From assembly GCF_034355335.1 (NCBI RefSeq), contig NZ_CP136422.1, positions 1,367,001-1,431,000 on the forward strand: a DNA stretch of 64,000 nucleotides, read 5' to 3'. Made by a program: the position numbers and the translations under genes. The DNA is from Blautia coccoides (lineage in GTDB: Bacteria; Bacillota; Clostridia; Lachnospirales; Lachnospiraceae). Within the stretch, counting starts at the first letter, position 1; each line of letters opens with the position of its first letter. Positions 46,010 through 55,089 of this stretch are shown here, one piece after another. The notes beneath the pieces are model-generated. The model was not told where the DNA came from, did no database searches, and worked only from the letters and a program-made list of their open reading frames with translations.

Positions 46010-46513
46010 TTGAAAGATAAGAGCAGGGATATGACAAGGGTAAACAGGATATGGAATCATTCTGTTTACCAAAGTGGTTTACATAATATAGAAGAGCTGG
46101 AGCGGGAACGTATTTTCTGCGGTCACGGGGTCCGGCATCTGTTGGATACAGCAAGACTTGCGTATATTGAGAATCTGGAGATGGGTCTGGGTATTTCAAA
46201 AGACATGATCTACGCGGCAGCCCTTCTGCACGATATAGGCAGAGGCCTGCAGTACACAGAGGGCATTCCCCACCATGAGGGCGGAGTGACGATCGCAGGC
46301 CCCATACTTAGGGAGTGCGGGTTTTCAGATGCGGAGACAGAGGAGATCCTGGATGCCATCAAAGGACACCGGGATGCCTCCGTGAAAGCTGCCAGAGATC
46401 TGGCGGGAATCCTCTACCGGGCGGACAAGGGTTCCAGGTGCTGCTTTTCCTGCCCTGCAGAGGCAGAGTGCAAATGGAGTGCGGAAAAGAAAAACATGTA
46501 TTTGACAGTGTGA
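46010..46513 (+). CDS. HD-domain hydrolase embedded in the folate operon
   Basis: About 167 residues. HD motif: RHLLDTARLAY and ALLHDIGRGLQY (metal-binding His and His-Asp), with further His in GIPHHEGG and a C-terminal Cys cluster CCFSCPAEAEC that may bind metal. The start is uncertain: a TTG at 46010 has AGAGGA 7 bases upstream; an ATG at 46031 has a poor ribosome binding site. It sits between folE and folP and could remove phosphate from dihydroneopterin triphosphate, the step for which many bacteria lack an assigned enzyme; this is inference from position only. Confidence 0.85.
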   Translation: MKDKSRDMTRVNRIWNHSVYQSGLHNIEELERERIFCGHGVRHLLDTARLAYIENLEMGLGISKDMIYAAALLHDIGRGLQYTEGIPHHEGGVTIAGPILRECGFSDAETEEILDAIKGHRDASVKAARDLAGILYRADKGSRCCFSCPAEAECKWSAEKKNMYLTV

Positions 46514-46655
46514 GCGTATTGAAGAAACAGAAGATATAGACTGCGCCGGAGTGCGTTTGGGAAGGGGTTCCTGCAAGCTGCGGGTTACAGTATGCAGAGA
46601 GCAGTTTTAAACGCTTTCCGGCAGTAAAAATACAGGAAAAAGGAGACAACAGGAA

Positions 46656-47474
46656 ATGAAAATCGGAAACAGGATATTTGACACAGAACATGACTGCTAT
46701 ATTATGGGTATCTTAAATGTGACCCCGGACTCCTTTTCAGACGGCGGAAAGTGGAACGACATGGAGAGGGCAAGACAGCATGCTGCGGATATGATTGCCG
46801 AGGGGGCAGCCATTGTTGACGTGGGAGGGGAGTCAACCCGCCCGGGTCATCAGCAGATCACTGTGCAGGAGGAGATTGACCGGGTTGTGCCTGTCATTGA
46901 GATGCTGAAGCAGGATTTTGACATTCCCGTATCCATAGACAGCTACAAAAGCCAGGTAGTGGAGGCAGCCTTAAAAGCAGGGGCAGATATGGTAAATGAC
47001 ATATGGGGCTTTAAGTATGACAAAAAGGTCGCGGAACTTACCGCCCGTTATCAGGTTCCCTGTTGTCTGATGCACAACAGAGAGAAGGCAGAGTACACGG
47101 ATTTTATGAAGGATATGTGTATGGACCTGAGAGAATGCGCAGAGATCGCAAGAGAAGCAGGTGTGGCAGAGGATAAGATCATCCTGGATCCGGGTGTGGG
47201 ATTCGGAAAAAATTATGAGCACAATCTGACAGCCATAAATCATCTGGAAATGCTGAAGGAGATAGGATATCCTGTTCTTCTGGCAACCTCCCGAAAATCC
47301 GTGATCGGCAATACTCTGGATCTGCCCGCAGATCAGAGGGTGGAGGGCACCCTTGTGACCACTGTCATGGGTGTGGAAAAAGGAGCGGCCTTTGTGAGAG
47401 TCCACGATATAAAAGAAAACCTGCGCGCCATTCGCATGACTCAGGCGATCCTGCGGGAAAGAAAGGGAATGTAG
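46656..47474 (+). CDS. folP: dihydropteroate synthase
   Basis: 272-residue TIM-barrel enzyme condensing 6-hydroxymethyl-7,8-dihydropterin diphosphate with p-aminobenzoate; the target of sulfonamides. Seen: MGILNVTPDSFSDGGKW, VDVGGESTRPGHQQI, DSYKSQVVEAALKAGADMVNDIWG, DPGVGFGK and ATSRKSVIG. Start at 46656 behind AAAGGAG. The 142-bp stretch before it has no gene and no clear hairpin. Confidence 0.96.
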   Translation: MKIGNRIFDTEHDCYIMGILNVTPDSFSDGGKWNDMERARQHAADMIAEGAAIVDVGGESTRPGHQQITVQEEIDRVVPVIEMLKQDFDIPVSIDSYKSQVVEAALKAGADMVNDIWGFKYDKKVAELTARYQVPCCLMHNREKAEYTDFMKDMCMDLRECAEIAREAGVAEDKIILDPGVGFGKNYEHNLTAINHLEMLKEIGYPVLLATSRKSVIGNTLDLPADQRVEGTLVTTVMGVEKGAAFVRVHDIKENLRAIRMTQAILRERKGM

Positions 47475-47477
47475 CAT

Positions 47478-48308
47478 ATGAATCTGGAAAAATTTGATAA
47501 GATAACCATAGAGGATTTAGAGATATTTGCAAATCACGGTGTATTTCCCGAGGAAAATAAGCTGGGACAGAAGTTCATGGTCTCAGCCATATTATACACA
47601 GATACTGTGCGGGCAGGCAGAACAGACGAGCTGGAGGCATCCATTGATTACGGCGCTGTGAGTCATTTCATCACATCTTATATGCAGAAGCATACCTTCA
47701 AGCTTTTGGAGGCTGCTGCGGAGCATCTGGCAGAGGAGATGCTCAGAAGCATTGCCCATCTGGAGGCTGTTACCCTGGAAATAAAGAAACCATGGGCACC
47801 TGTGGGACTTCCCCTGAAAACCGTGTCCGTGAAGATAACAAGGGGTTGGCATACCGCCTATATTGCCCTTGGCTCCAATCTGGGGGATAAGAAGGCATAC
47901 CTGGATATGGCTGTGGAAGAACTGGACAAGACCGTTGGATGCAAGGTACTGAAAGTTTCAGATTACCTGGTGACGGAACCCTACGGCGGAGTGGAACAGG
48001 ATGATTTCCTGAATGCCTGTCTCAGCATGCGCACTCTGTACAACCCGTTTGAGCTTTTGGAGCGGATGCATGAGATTGAGCAGGCCGCCAAAAGAGAGCG
48101 CCTGGTACACTGGGGACCGCGGACTTTGGACTTGGATCTGCTGCTGTTTGACGATGAGATCATTGATACGGAAGAATTGATCGTGCCGCATGTGGAAATG
48201 CATCTGCGGGATTTTGTGCTGGTTCCGCTGGCGGAGATCGCGGGGTGGAAGAGACATCCGATTTTGGGGAAGACGGTGAGGAAGTTGGCTGCGGAATTGA
48301 ATGGATGA
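47478..48308 (+). CDS. bifunctional dihydroneopterin aldolase / HPPK (FolB-FolK fusion)
   Basis: 276-residue fusion. Residues 1-118 are FolB (IEDLEIFANHGVFPEENKLGQKF, DYGAVSHFI, EIKKPWAPVGLP), which cleaves dihydroneopterin to hydroxymethyl-dihydropterin. Residues about 122-276 are FolK (AYIALGSNLGDKKAYL, VTEPYGGVEQDDFLNAC and WGPRTLDLDLLLFDDEII), which adds pyrophosphate. Three bases after folP, so one operon. With folC, folE and folP this gives the whole branch except the phosphatase step. Confidence 0.95.
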   Translation: MNLEKFDKITIEDLEIFANHGVFPEENKLGQKFMVSAILYTDTVRAGRTDELEASIDYGAVSHFITSYMQKHTFKLLEAAAEHLAEEMLRSIAHLEAVTLEIKKPWAPVGLPLKTVSVKITRGWHTAYIALGSNLGDKKAYLDMAVEELDKTVGCKVLKVSDYLVTEPYGGVEQDDFLNACLSMRTLYNPFELLERMHEIEQAAKRERLVHWGPRTLDLDLLLFDDEIIDTEELIVPHVEMHLRDFVLVPLAEIAGWKRHPILGKTVRKLAAELNG

Positions 48309-48325
48309 TGGGGAATAAGGCGGAC

Positions 48326-48528
48326 GGAAGGAGATGGGAGAGGGCCGGGGGAGGAAGATGCCTGTGAACGAAGCGTTCCGCTGCCACGGAGCTAACCTGC
48401 TCCCATCTGCTAAATTCATCGGCACTGGCCTCTTCATTAAGCAGCTGGGGCAGGTGGATCTCCGCGGCGCTCCACTGAGACATCGTTCCCATGCATCTTC
48501 CTCCCCCGGCCCTCCCCCATCTCCTTCC
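48326..48528. repeat. 203-bp palindromic element A
   Basis: Arms 48326-48371 and 48483-48528 are inverted copies with 43 of 46 positions matching. The inner 110 bp folds again (CCACGGAG with CTCCGCGG, CTGCTAAA with TTAAGCAG), so the whole forms one very long nested hairpin. No target-site duplication, no credible reading frame, no similarity in sequence to element B. It lies between the convergent folBK and aminotransferase genes. Confidence 0.85.
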
Positions 48529-48676
48529 TGTTTGTCACTATGCCACAGTATTACGCATTATTCCGCAGGTTTAGGAAATAAAAAAAAAGAAATATTATTT
48601 TTTGTTTTTTATATTCTCTTTTATTATTGCTGGCTGAGTAGCCGGTTTTTTTATCTTCCGGTTGAGAAGAACAGGG

Positions 48677-48852
48677 ATGTTGGGGTGGGGTGGTGGGCTC
48701 TGTTGGCAGACATTGCGGTAGAGAGCCTGAAAATCCAGCCCTTACGGAGACTTAGGCGCGAAGTCTTTACTGAGCGTCTTAGTCGAAGTTAGGGCTTAGT
48801 TGAAGGGGAATGAAGCTGGCTGCCAACAGAGCCCACCACCCCACCCCAACAT
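48677..48852. repeat. 176-bp palindromic element B
   Basis: Arms 48677-48709 and 48820-48852 are a perfect 33-bp inverted repeat rich in GGGGTGGGG/CCCCACCCC. The inner 110 bp folds further (AGCCCTTAC with GTTAGGGCT, GACTTAGGCG with CGTCTTAGTC), a nested hairpin of the same build as element A but different sequence. Noncoding. The 148 bp between A and B and the 41 bp after B hold nothing I can name. Confidence 0.87.
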
Positions 48853-48893
48853 ACCGTCCCTTTTTCCAACACATCTCCCCCCGATGAAATGTT

Positions 48894-49988
48894 TTAAAGC
48901 AATTCCTTAAAAGCCTTCATCAGTTCATCATTTTTCTCCGGACTCATTACGCAGAACCGTACATAGGAAGAATCCAGGAACGGAAATGTGGAACAGTCAC
49001 GTATCATAAGCCCTCTTCTTATACAGCAGTCGAACAGCATATCTGATGTTACATCCTCTTTCAGTATTTTCATAAGAATAAAGTTTGTGCAGGAGGGATA
49101 GACCTTTACGGTATCCCAGGAAGAAAGAAGGCTGAGAAGGCGCTCGCGCTCTGTGGTGATGAGGGTGCGGGTTTTTTCAATGTATTCTTTGTCGGAGAAC
49201 ATGATGCAGCCGGCAATCTCGGCCAGGCTGTTGATGGTCCAGGGATTCTTTTTGGTGTTGATGTATTTCAGTAAATCCGGGTTGCCGGTGACAGCATAGC
49301 CCAGTCTCAGGCCGGGAGCTGCGAAAAATTTGGAAATTCCCCGGAGCACGATCAGGTTGTTGTAGTTGTTGGTGAGTGGGATGGAAGAGATTTTCCTGTC
49401 ATCAGGGGCGAATTCCGCATAGGTTTCGTCCACCATGACTGCGATACCGAACTGCAGGGCAGCGTCCAGGATCTTCCGCATGTCTTTTCTGGAGATGGCG
49501 GAGGCTGTGGGATTGTTGGGATTGCAGAGCACCAGCAGGTCCAGGCCGTCTTTCATCTGGGCACACAGATCATTTACATCCATCTGGAAGTTGTTTTCCT
49601 CTTTAAGCGGATAATAGAGCGTGTGGCCTCCTTCCAGGGCAATCTCCCTTTCATATTCTGAGTAGGTAGGCCCCAGGATCAGCGCTTTTTCCGGATGGGT
49701 AGTCTGGATGAACAGAGAAATAAGTTCTGTGGAGCCGTTTCCCACTATGATGTTCTCGAACTGGGCACCGGTGTAGGCGCAGATGCTCTTTCGCAGTTTT
49801 GTGTAGTCCCGGTCCGGGTAGGTGGAGATGGCATCTACATGGCTTGCCAGTGTTTCCCTTAAAAGGGGAGAGATGCCGAGAGGGTTTACATTTGCGGAGA
49901 AACTGGTGATATCCTCCTTTTTGATCCCGTATATTTCTTCGATTTTTTCCAGGTCACTGCCGTGGAAATGATCTTTATGTTTCAGCAT
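48894..49988 (-). CDS. class I/II PLP aminotransferase, HisC/CobD-like
   Basis: 364-residue fold-type I PLP enzyme. Seen: SANVNPLGISPLLRE near the N-terminus, a signature shared with CobD and HisC; GNGSTELISLF; LCNPNNPTASAIS; the PLP Lys in RGISKFFAAPGLRLGYAV near residue 227. The ASN-rich N-terminus and NPLG favour the threonine-phosphate decarboxylase-like branch, but histidinol-phosphate aminotransferase is equally possible; no other cobalamin or histidine gene lies nearby. The start at 49988 follows GGAGG; the open frame further upstream is not needed. Monocistronic. Confidence 0.87.
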   Translation of the reverse strand: MLKHKDHFHGSDLEKIEEIYGIKKEDITSFSANVNPLGISPLLRETLASHVDAISTYPDRDYTKLRKSICAYTGAQFENIIVGNGSTELISLFIQTTHPEKALILGPTYSEYEREIALEGGHTLYYPLKEENNFQMDVNDLCAQMKDGLDLLVLCNPNNPTASAISRKDMRKILDAALQFGIAVMVDETYAEFAPDDRKISSIPLTNNYNNLIVLRGISKFFAAPGLRLGYAVTGNPDLLKYINTKKNPWTINSLAEIAGCIMFSDKEYIEKTRTLITTERERLLSLLSSWDTVKVYPSCTNFILMKILKEDVTSDMLFDCCIRRGLMIRDCSTFPFLDSSYVRFCVMSPEKNDELMKAFKELL

Positions 49989-50049
49989 ATGAATGCCTCC
50001 GTTCCTTTTATTTTTCGTATTTATGGAGTTATTGGAGGGGCGGCAGAGG

Positions 50050-50078
50050 TTGCACCCCATGCGTTTGTAGTGTATAAT
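50050..50078 (+). promoter_or_regulatory. candidate promoter of the DUF5717 cassette
   Basis: TTGCAC (50050-50055), 17-bp spacer, TATAAT (50073-50078), about 195 bp before the first gene. The leader between them shows no clear riboswitch. Confidence 0.45.
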
Positions 50079-50272
50079 TGTACTATTCAGGATTTATACC
50101 TGAAAATATATACTTACCCACATTATAGCGGGATATAATAAATAGTTCAACATAATAAACGAGGATTTCCCACTTCTGCTTATGGGGATAGTGGGATAGA
50201 TCATCAAAAACAAGTTAAGAATCGGAGATTCTCCGGCCCTTTGCAGGCAGGGAGATAACGGGGTAAAATACA

Positions 50273-53200
50273 TTGAAGAGAAGAATAGAACAACTGATAA
50301 ATGGAAGATTTGAATACGAGGTTCCAAGCCTTTTGCTGTCCATGGAAGAGATCAGGGAGCGCACAAAGGCAGGGGAAAATATCAGGGGAAAGCTGATAAT
50401 AGCAGCAGAGAACGGGAGTCGCATAAAAGGGATCGCCTATTCTTCCCATCGCCGTTTTCTTCTGGGAAAAGAGCGTTTTACCGGGGAGAAGATAGAGATT
50501 CCGTACGGAGCTGATGTAAAAGGCCTGAATCCCGGGGATTCCTTTGAGGGAGAAGTGGTGCTGAGTACCAGCATCGGTGAGCACAGGATCCCCTTTCATA
50601 TACAGGTAGAGCCCTGCCGCATCAAGACGTCAGCCGGCTCCATCAGGGACTTGGATGCCTTTGCAGAGCTGGCGAAAAAGGATTTTAAAGAGGCGTACCA
50701 CCTGTTTTTGGACGATTCCTTTCCGGAACTTCTGAAAGAGGAACAGGAGGTTCTGCCTTACTATTATGCCATGGCCAAGAACCCTGTGACCTGGCAGCAT
50801 CTGGAGGAATTCCTCATCGGTACAGGCAAAAAAGAGCCTGTGAAACTTCATCTGGAGCAGGAAAAGCTGGAGATTTATGAGGTGCAAAGCTCTCTTATGG
50901 ACAGCGTCCGTGTGCGCAGAAGCGGATGGGGATATCTGAAGGCCAGTGTGAGTGTGGAAGGCGATTTTCTGGAAGTGGAGAAAAAGTCCATCCGGGACGA
51001 GGATTTTATCGGCAGCGTTTATGAGCTGGAGTATATTATTCGCAGAGAGAACCTGGGCCGGGGCAGGAATTACGGCAGGATCTGTATCAAAACCGTTTAC
51101 CAGACCCTTGTATACGAGGTCATGGCTTCCAAGAGCGGCAAGATCCAGGTCAATGTCACGGCTTATGAGAAGAAAAAGAAACTGGAGCTTTTAAGGGATT
51201 ATCTGGATCACAGCCTGGAAAAATTGTCAAAAAGCCAGTGGGAGAGTAAGACCTTAGAACTTCTCATCGAGCTTCGGGAGACCGGGCATTACACCACAGA
51301 ACACCAGTTATTTGAAGTGTGGTTCTACCATGAATGCGGGGAGGACGGCAAAGCAAGAGAAGCCTTTGATAAGCTGAAGGACAACAGCCGGATCCAGGCT
51401 GAGGAGGAGTTAGAAGGGGTTTATCTCTATCTGGAGGACATATTGGGCTGCAGCCAGGATATCCGGGAGAAGATGGTAGTGCGTCTCCATCAGCTTTACC
51501 AGCGCAGGGAGGACAGCTTCCTTCTGCTGTATCTCCTGCTGAAGACGGACTCCGAACAGGTGCGGACCCAGTCCAAGAAGATCTATCTGCTGGAGGAGCA
51601 GTACAGAACCGGCTGCAGAAGCCCGTTTCTCTATCTGGAAGCGTGCCGCATTGCAGCAGGGGACGGGGCACTGCTGCGCAGGATCAGCCCCTTTACCATC
51701 CAGGTGCTGCTCTTTGCCATGCGGCATGACATTATGACAGAGGAGATGGCTTTTAGAGCTACAGACCTGGCCGGACAGATGAAGGACTTCAGCCGGAAGG
51801 TATACGAGATCCTGGAATATATCTATGAGAAATTTCCATCTACAGCCGTGGTGCGCTCCATCTGTATGCTGATCATGAAGGGAGATCCCAGGAAGAAGGA
51901 ATACTTCCGCTGGTATGAGCTGGCAGTGGAAAAAGAGCTGAAGATCACAAGGCTGTATGAGTATTATATTGAGACCATGAGCCGCAATTACCAGAAGATG
52001 CTTCCGCGCATGATCCGCATGTATTTCAGCTATAACAATACCTTGAGTGACGCGAAAAAAGCCTTTGTGTACAGCAATGTGATACGCAATAAGGAAGTGG
52101 ACAAGACCACTTATCTAAGCTATAAAAGCAGTATGGAACAGTTTGCCTGCGAGAAGCTCAAAGAGGGCAGGATGAATGAGGATTTCGCTGTTGTGTATCA
52201 GGAATTCTGTTTGAATTCCCATGATCCCGCAGTGAAGAGAGCTCTTGCTAAGGTGCTTTTCACCCACAGACTTTACTGTGATGATCCCAAGATACGCCGG
52301 GTGATCGTCCGTCATGCGGCCTTCCGGGAAGAACAGACGTATACCTGTACGGACAAAGTGGCCTATGTGTCCATTTACACGCCGGACGCCAGGATCGTCT
52401 TTGAGGACGACAGGCAGAGACGTTATATCCAGACCATAGATTACAATATCCAGCCTCTTCTGGAGAGAAAAGAACTGGCAAGACAGCTTTTGGCTGAAGG
52501 GATCAGGACCCCCGGACTTCTGCTCTACACCTGCGGTGAGCTGAACCACGAGAATCCCATAACAAGAGAGAACATTTCCTGCATCCAGGATGTTTCCGGG
52601 GAGGAATGCTTCTCTGAGGATTACAGGCAGAGAGTGCGCAGACGTCTGCTTCTCTACTACGAGGAGCATATGGACAACGACAATCTGAAGGATTATCTGA
52701 GAGAGATGGATTTTCACAGCTTTGCAAAGGTCAACAAGAGCCTGCTCATCACCATTTTGATCAAACAGGGGATGTATGTGGGAGCTTATGATCTGTTGTG
52801 TGAATACGGGTATGAGGAGATAGACCCGAGAGACCTGCTTAGGCTGTGCAGCCGTATGATACTCAATCTGGAGTTTGAATACGAGGAGGAGCTGCTTTTA
52901 CTGGCTCACCATATATTCAGGGAGAATACCTATGATGAGGTGGTCCTTGAATATCTGACCAAGTATTTTGAAGGACCTGTAGACGAGATGATCCGGGTAT
53001 GGGAGCGCTCCATGGGATTTTCCATAGAGGCGTATGAGCTGGAGGAAGACATTCTGACATACAGTATGTTTACCAGGATCTATCATCCAAAAGACGCTGC
53101 AGTCCTGAAAGATTACGTAAAATTAAGCGGCAAGGAACAGGTGATACTGGCATATTTAAGCTTTGCGTCTTTCCAGTATTTTGTGGGGGGAAAAGAGGCG

Positions 53201-53815
53201 GAGGAGTTTATTTTCCGCTCATTGGAGCATGTGAGGAAAAAAGGATGGGAGTACGATATTGTATGTGACCTGGCCCTTCTCAAATACTATGCGGAGGATA
53301 ATAAATGGGAAGAAAGCAGGGTGGAGACAGCCCGTTCCATTCTGACCATATGTGCCAGGACAGGGCTTAAATTCGCCTTCTTCCAGGAGCTTCCCAGAAC
53401 TCTTTTGCAGAGAATGCAGCTTGAAGACAAGGTGTTTGCCCAGTGTCAGGCCAGTCCCAGGGCGGATGTGACCATTTACTACCGCATGCTACAGGCAGAC
53501 AGGGAGCCGGGAGAGTTCAAAAAAGAACCTCTGAAAAATCTGTATCAGGGTATTTATAATAAAGAATTTATCCTGTTTTACGGTGAGGTTCTGGAGTATT
53601 ACTTTACTGTCTCAGCGGGCGGGGAAGTTAAAGAGACCGGAAAGAACAAGCTCACTGTTCCGGAGGCAAAGCTGGAGGGGACTACCAAGTACCAGATGAT
53701 CAACCGTATGCTGGCGGCGAAACAGCAGGGGAGAGAGCAGGAGCTTATGGAACTGCTTGGACAGTACAGGCAGCAGGAAGCGTGGGTTTCCTCTCTCTTT
53801 GAACTGATAGAATAA
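50273..53815 (+). CDS. DUF5717 family giant helical-repeat protein
   Basis: 1180 residues, TTG start with GGGG about 9 bases upstream; the family N-terminus (RRIEQLINGRFEYEVPSLLL) supports this start. Residues about 25-290 are beta-rich with two Ig-like segments (GKLIIAAENGSRIKGIAYSS; IYEVQSSLMDSVRVRRSGWGY). From about 300 to the end it is an alpha-solenoid of TPR-like helices rich in Tyr, Leu, Glu and Arg, with no membrane segment. No enzyme motif seen. It looks like a large cytoplasmic scaffold. It is 16 bp before the DUF5716 gene; both, with a small TPR gene, form one operon. Confidence 0.85.
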   Translation: MKRRIEQLINGRFEYEVPSLLLSMEEIRERTKAGENIRGKLIIAAENGSRIKGIAYSSHRRFLLGKERFTGEKIEIPYGADVKGLNPGDSFEGEVVLSTSIGEHRIPFHIQVEPCRIKTSAGSIRDLDAFAELAKKDFKEAYHLFLDDSFPELLKEEQEVLPYYYAMAKNPVTWQHLEEFLIGTGKKEPVKLHLEQEKLEIYEVQSSLMDSVRVRRSGWGYLKASVSVEGDFLEVEKKSIRDEDFIGSVYELEYIIRRENLGRGRNYGRICIKTVYQTLVYEVMASKSGKIQVNVTAYEKKKKLELLRDYLDHSLEKLSKSQWESKTLELLIELRETGHYTTEHQLFEVWFYHECGEDGKAREAFDKLKDNSRIQAEEELEGVYLYLEDILGCSQDIREKMVVRLHQLYQRREDSFLLLYLLLKTDSEQVRTQSKKIYLLEEQYRTGCRSPFLYLEACRIAAGDGALLRRISPFTIQVLLFAMRHDIMTEEMAFRATDLAGQMKDFSRKVYEILEYIYEKFPSTAVVRSICMLIMKGDPRKKEYFRWYELAVEKELKITRLYEYYIETMSRNYQKMLPRMIRMYFSYNNTLSDAKKAFVYSNVIRNKEVDKTTYLSYKSSMEQFACEKLKEGRMNEDFAVVYQEFCLNSHDPAVKRALAKVLFTHRLYCDDPKIRRVIVRHAAFREEQTYTCTDKVAYVSIYTPDARIVFEDDRQRRYIQTIDYNIQPLLERKELARQLLAEGIRTPGLLLYTCGELNHENPITRENISCIQDVSGEECFSEDYRQRVRRRLLLYYEEHMDNDNLKDYLREMDFHSFAKVNKSLLITILIKQGMYVGAYDLLCEYGYEEIDPRDLLRLCSRMILNLEFEYEEELLLLAHHIFRENTYDEVVLEYLTKYFEGPVDEMIRVWERSMGFSIEAYELEEDILTYSMFTRIYHPKDAAVLKDYVKLSGKEQVILAYLSFASFQYFVGGKEAEEFIFRSLEHVRKKGWEYDIVCDLALLKYYAEDNKWEESRVETARSILTICARTGLKFAFFQELPRTLLQRMQLEDKVFAQCQASPRADVTIYYRMLQADREPGEFKKEPLKNLYQGIYNKEFILFYGEVLEYYFTVSAGGEVKETGKNKLTVPEAKLEGTTKYQMINRMLAAKQQGREQELMELLGQYRQQEAWVSSLFELIE

Positions 53816-53831
53816 GGAGGCAGACTAGGGC

Positions 53832-55079
53832 ATGAATGAGACAAGAAATATTATTGCAGGCCTGGAACTGGGAAAGGAATTTTCCCAGATCTGCTATTAT
53901 GACAGAAAAGAAAAAGAGCCTGTCTCCATTTCCGTGAAGACAGGCAGCAATCAGTATACATTTTCAACCAGGCTTTCCAAAAGGCCCAGAACAGAGGTGT
54001 GGCACTTCGGTATGGAGGCGGATTATTTTTCCATGCATGAGGGGGAAATCCCGGTGGACAACCTGCTGGAAATCTGGGCACAGGGAGAACCGGTGGAGAT
54101 AGACGGGGGCTGGTACAGACCCGAGGAATTGCTGGAAATCTATCTAAAGGGCTGCCTGTCCGTTCTGGGTGTAGCAGAGCCGGCAAGACAGATCAAAACG
54201 CTGATGATAACCGTTCCGGACCTGAACCGGGTGCTGGTGCGCAAGCTTCAGAGAGTGTGCAGCCGTCTGAAATTCACCTCCGGACAGGTGCTTCTGCAGG
54301 ATTATGAGGAGAGCTTTTACTATTATGTGATGAGCAAGAGACTGGACAACTGGAACCGGATGACAGGACTTTTCACATTTGAAAAGGGAAAGGTTTCTTT
54401 CTCCCGCATGGTGGTTGACAGCCAGAAAAAACCCATGCTGGTCACAGTGGAGCACGGTAAGACCATAACCCTTCCCGAAGACCCGGACCAGAAAGATGTG
54501 GATTTTTATCAGCTTATAGCGGATTCCTGCGGCAATGATACATATGCGGGAATATATCTGGTAGGTAACGGCTTTTCAAAGGAGTGGGCAGTGAGAAGCG
54601 TGCCCCTTCTGTGCAAGAACCAGCGCCATGTATATTATGGAAATAATATGTATGTGAAGGGCGCCTGCTACGCGGCAAGAGAGCGGACAGAGGAGAAGCT
54701 TCTGGGCACATATCTGTATGTGGGAAATGCTCTGGTGCAGAACCATGTGAGCATGGAAATGCTGGTCCAGGGGGCAAAAAAGAATTATACAGTTGCTGAA
54801 GCGGGAAGAAACTGGTATGAGACAGAGCATGAGTTTGAACTGCTTCTGGACGGCAGAGAGGATCTGGAATTCATGGTGAAGCCTATGGAGGGCGGGGAAG
54901 TCAGACATTACTGCATGAAGCTGCCGGGACTTCCGAAAAGGCCTGACAGGACTACAAGACTCAGGGTACATGTCATGTATGAATCTGCGGACACCTGCAT
55001 TATTCTGGTGCAGGATCTGGGATTCGGGGAGATGTTCCCCTCAAGCGGCCTGATGTGGACCGAGAGAGCAGCGTGGTAG
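53832..55079 (+). CDS. DUF5716 family Hsp70-like ATPase-fold protein
   Basis: 415 residues. The order of elements resembles the Hsp70/actin nucleotide-binding fold: IIAGLELGKEFSQICYY (phosphate 1-like), IKTLMITVPDLNRVLVRKL, LLQDYEESFYYYV, then GLFTFEKGKVSFSRM at the phosphate-2 position (the DLGGGT Asp and Gly are not conserved), YAGIYLVGNGFSKEW (adenosine-like) and YVKGACYAARE. A beta-rich C-terminal part follows (about 310-400). It may bind nucleotide weakly or not at all. The fold assignment is my inference from motif order; the DUF call rests on memory of the family. Middle gene of a three-gene operon. Confidence 0.78.
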   Translation: MNETRNIIAGLELGKEFSQICYYDRKEKEPVSISVKTGSNQYTFSTRLSKRPRTEVWHFGMEADYFSMHEGEIPVDNLLEIWAQGEPVEIDGGWYRPEELLEIYLKGCLSVLGVAEPARQIKTLMITVPDLNRVLVRKLQRVCSRLKFTSGQVLLQDYEESFYYYVMSKRLDNWNRMTGLFTFEKGKVSFSRMVVDSQKKPMLVTVEHGKTITLPEDPDQKDVDFYQLIADSCGNDTYAGIYLVGNGFSKEWAVRSVPLLCKNQRHVYYGNNMYVKGACYAARERTEEKLLGTYLYVGNALVQNHVSMEMLVQGAKKNYTVAEAGRNWYETEHEFELLLDGREDLEFMVKPMEGGEVRHYCMKLPGLPKRPDRTTRLRVHVMYESADTCIILVQDLGFGEMFPSSGLMWTERAAW

Positions 55080-55089
55080 GAGGAAAGAG

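Noticed and set aside
48334..48792. 152-residue plus-strand frame in the palindrome region
   Set aside because: It spans both palindromes, has no ribosome binding site, and its composition follows the repeats.
48326..48852. Elements A and B as ordinary MITEs
   Set aside because: No flanking target-site duplication is visible and A and B share no terminal sequence; kept as unclassified palindromes.
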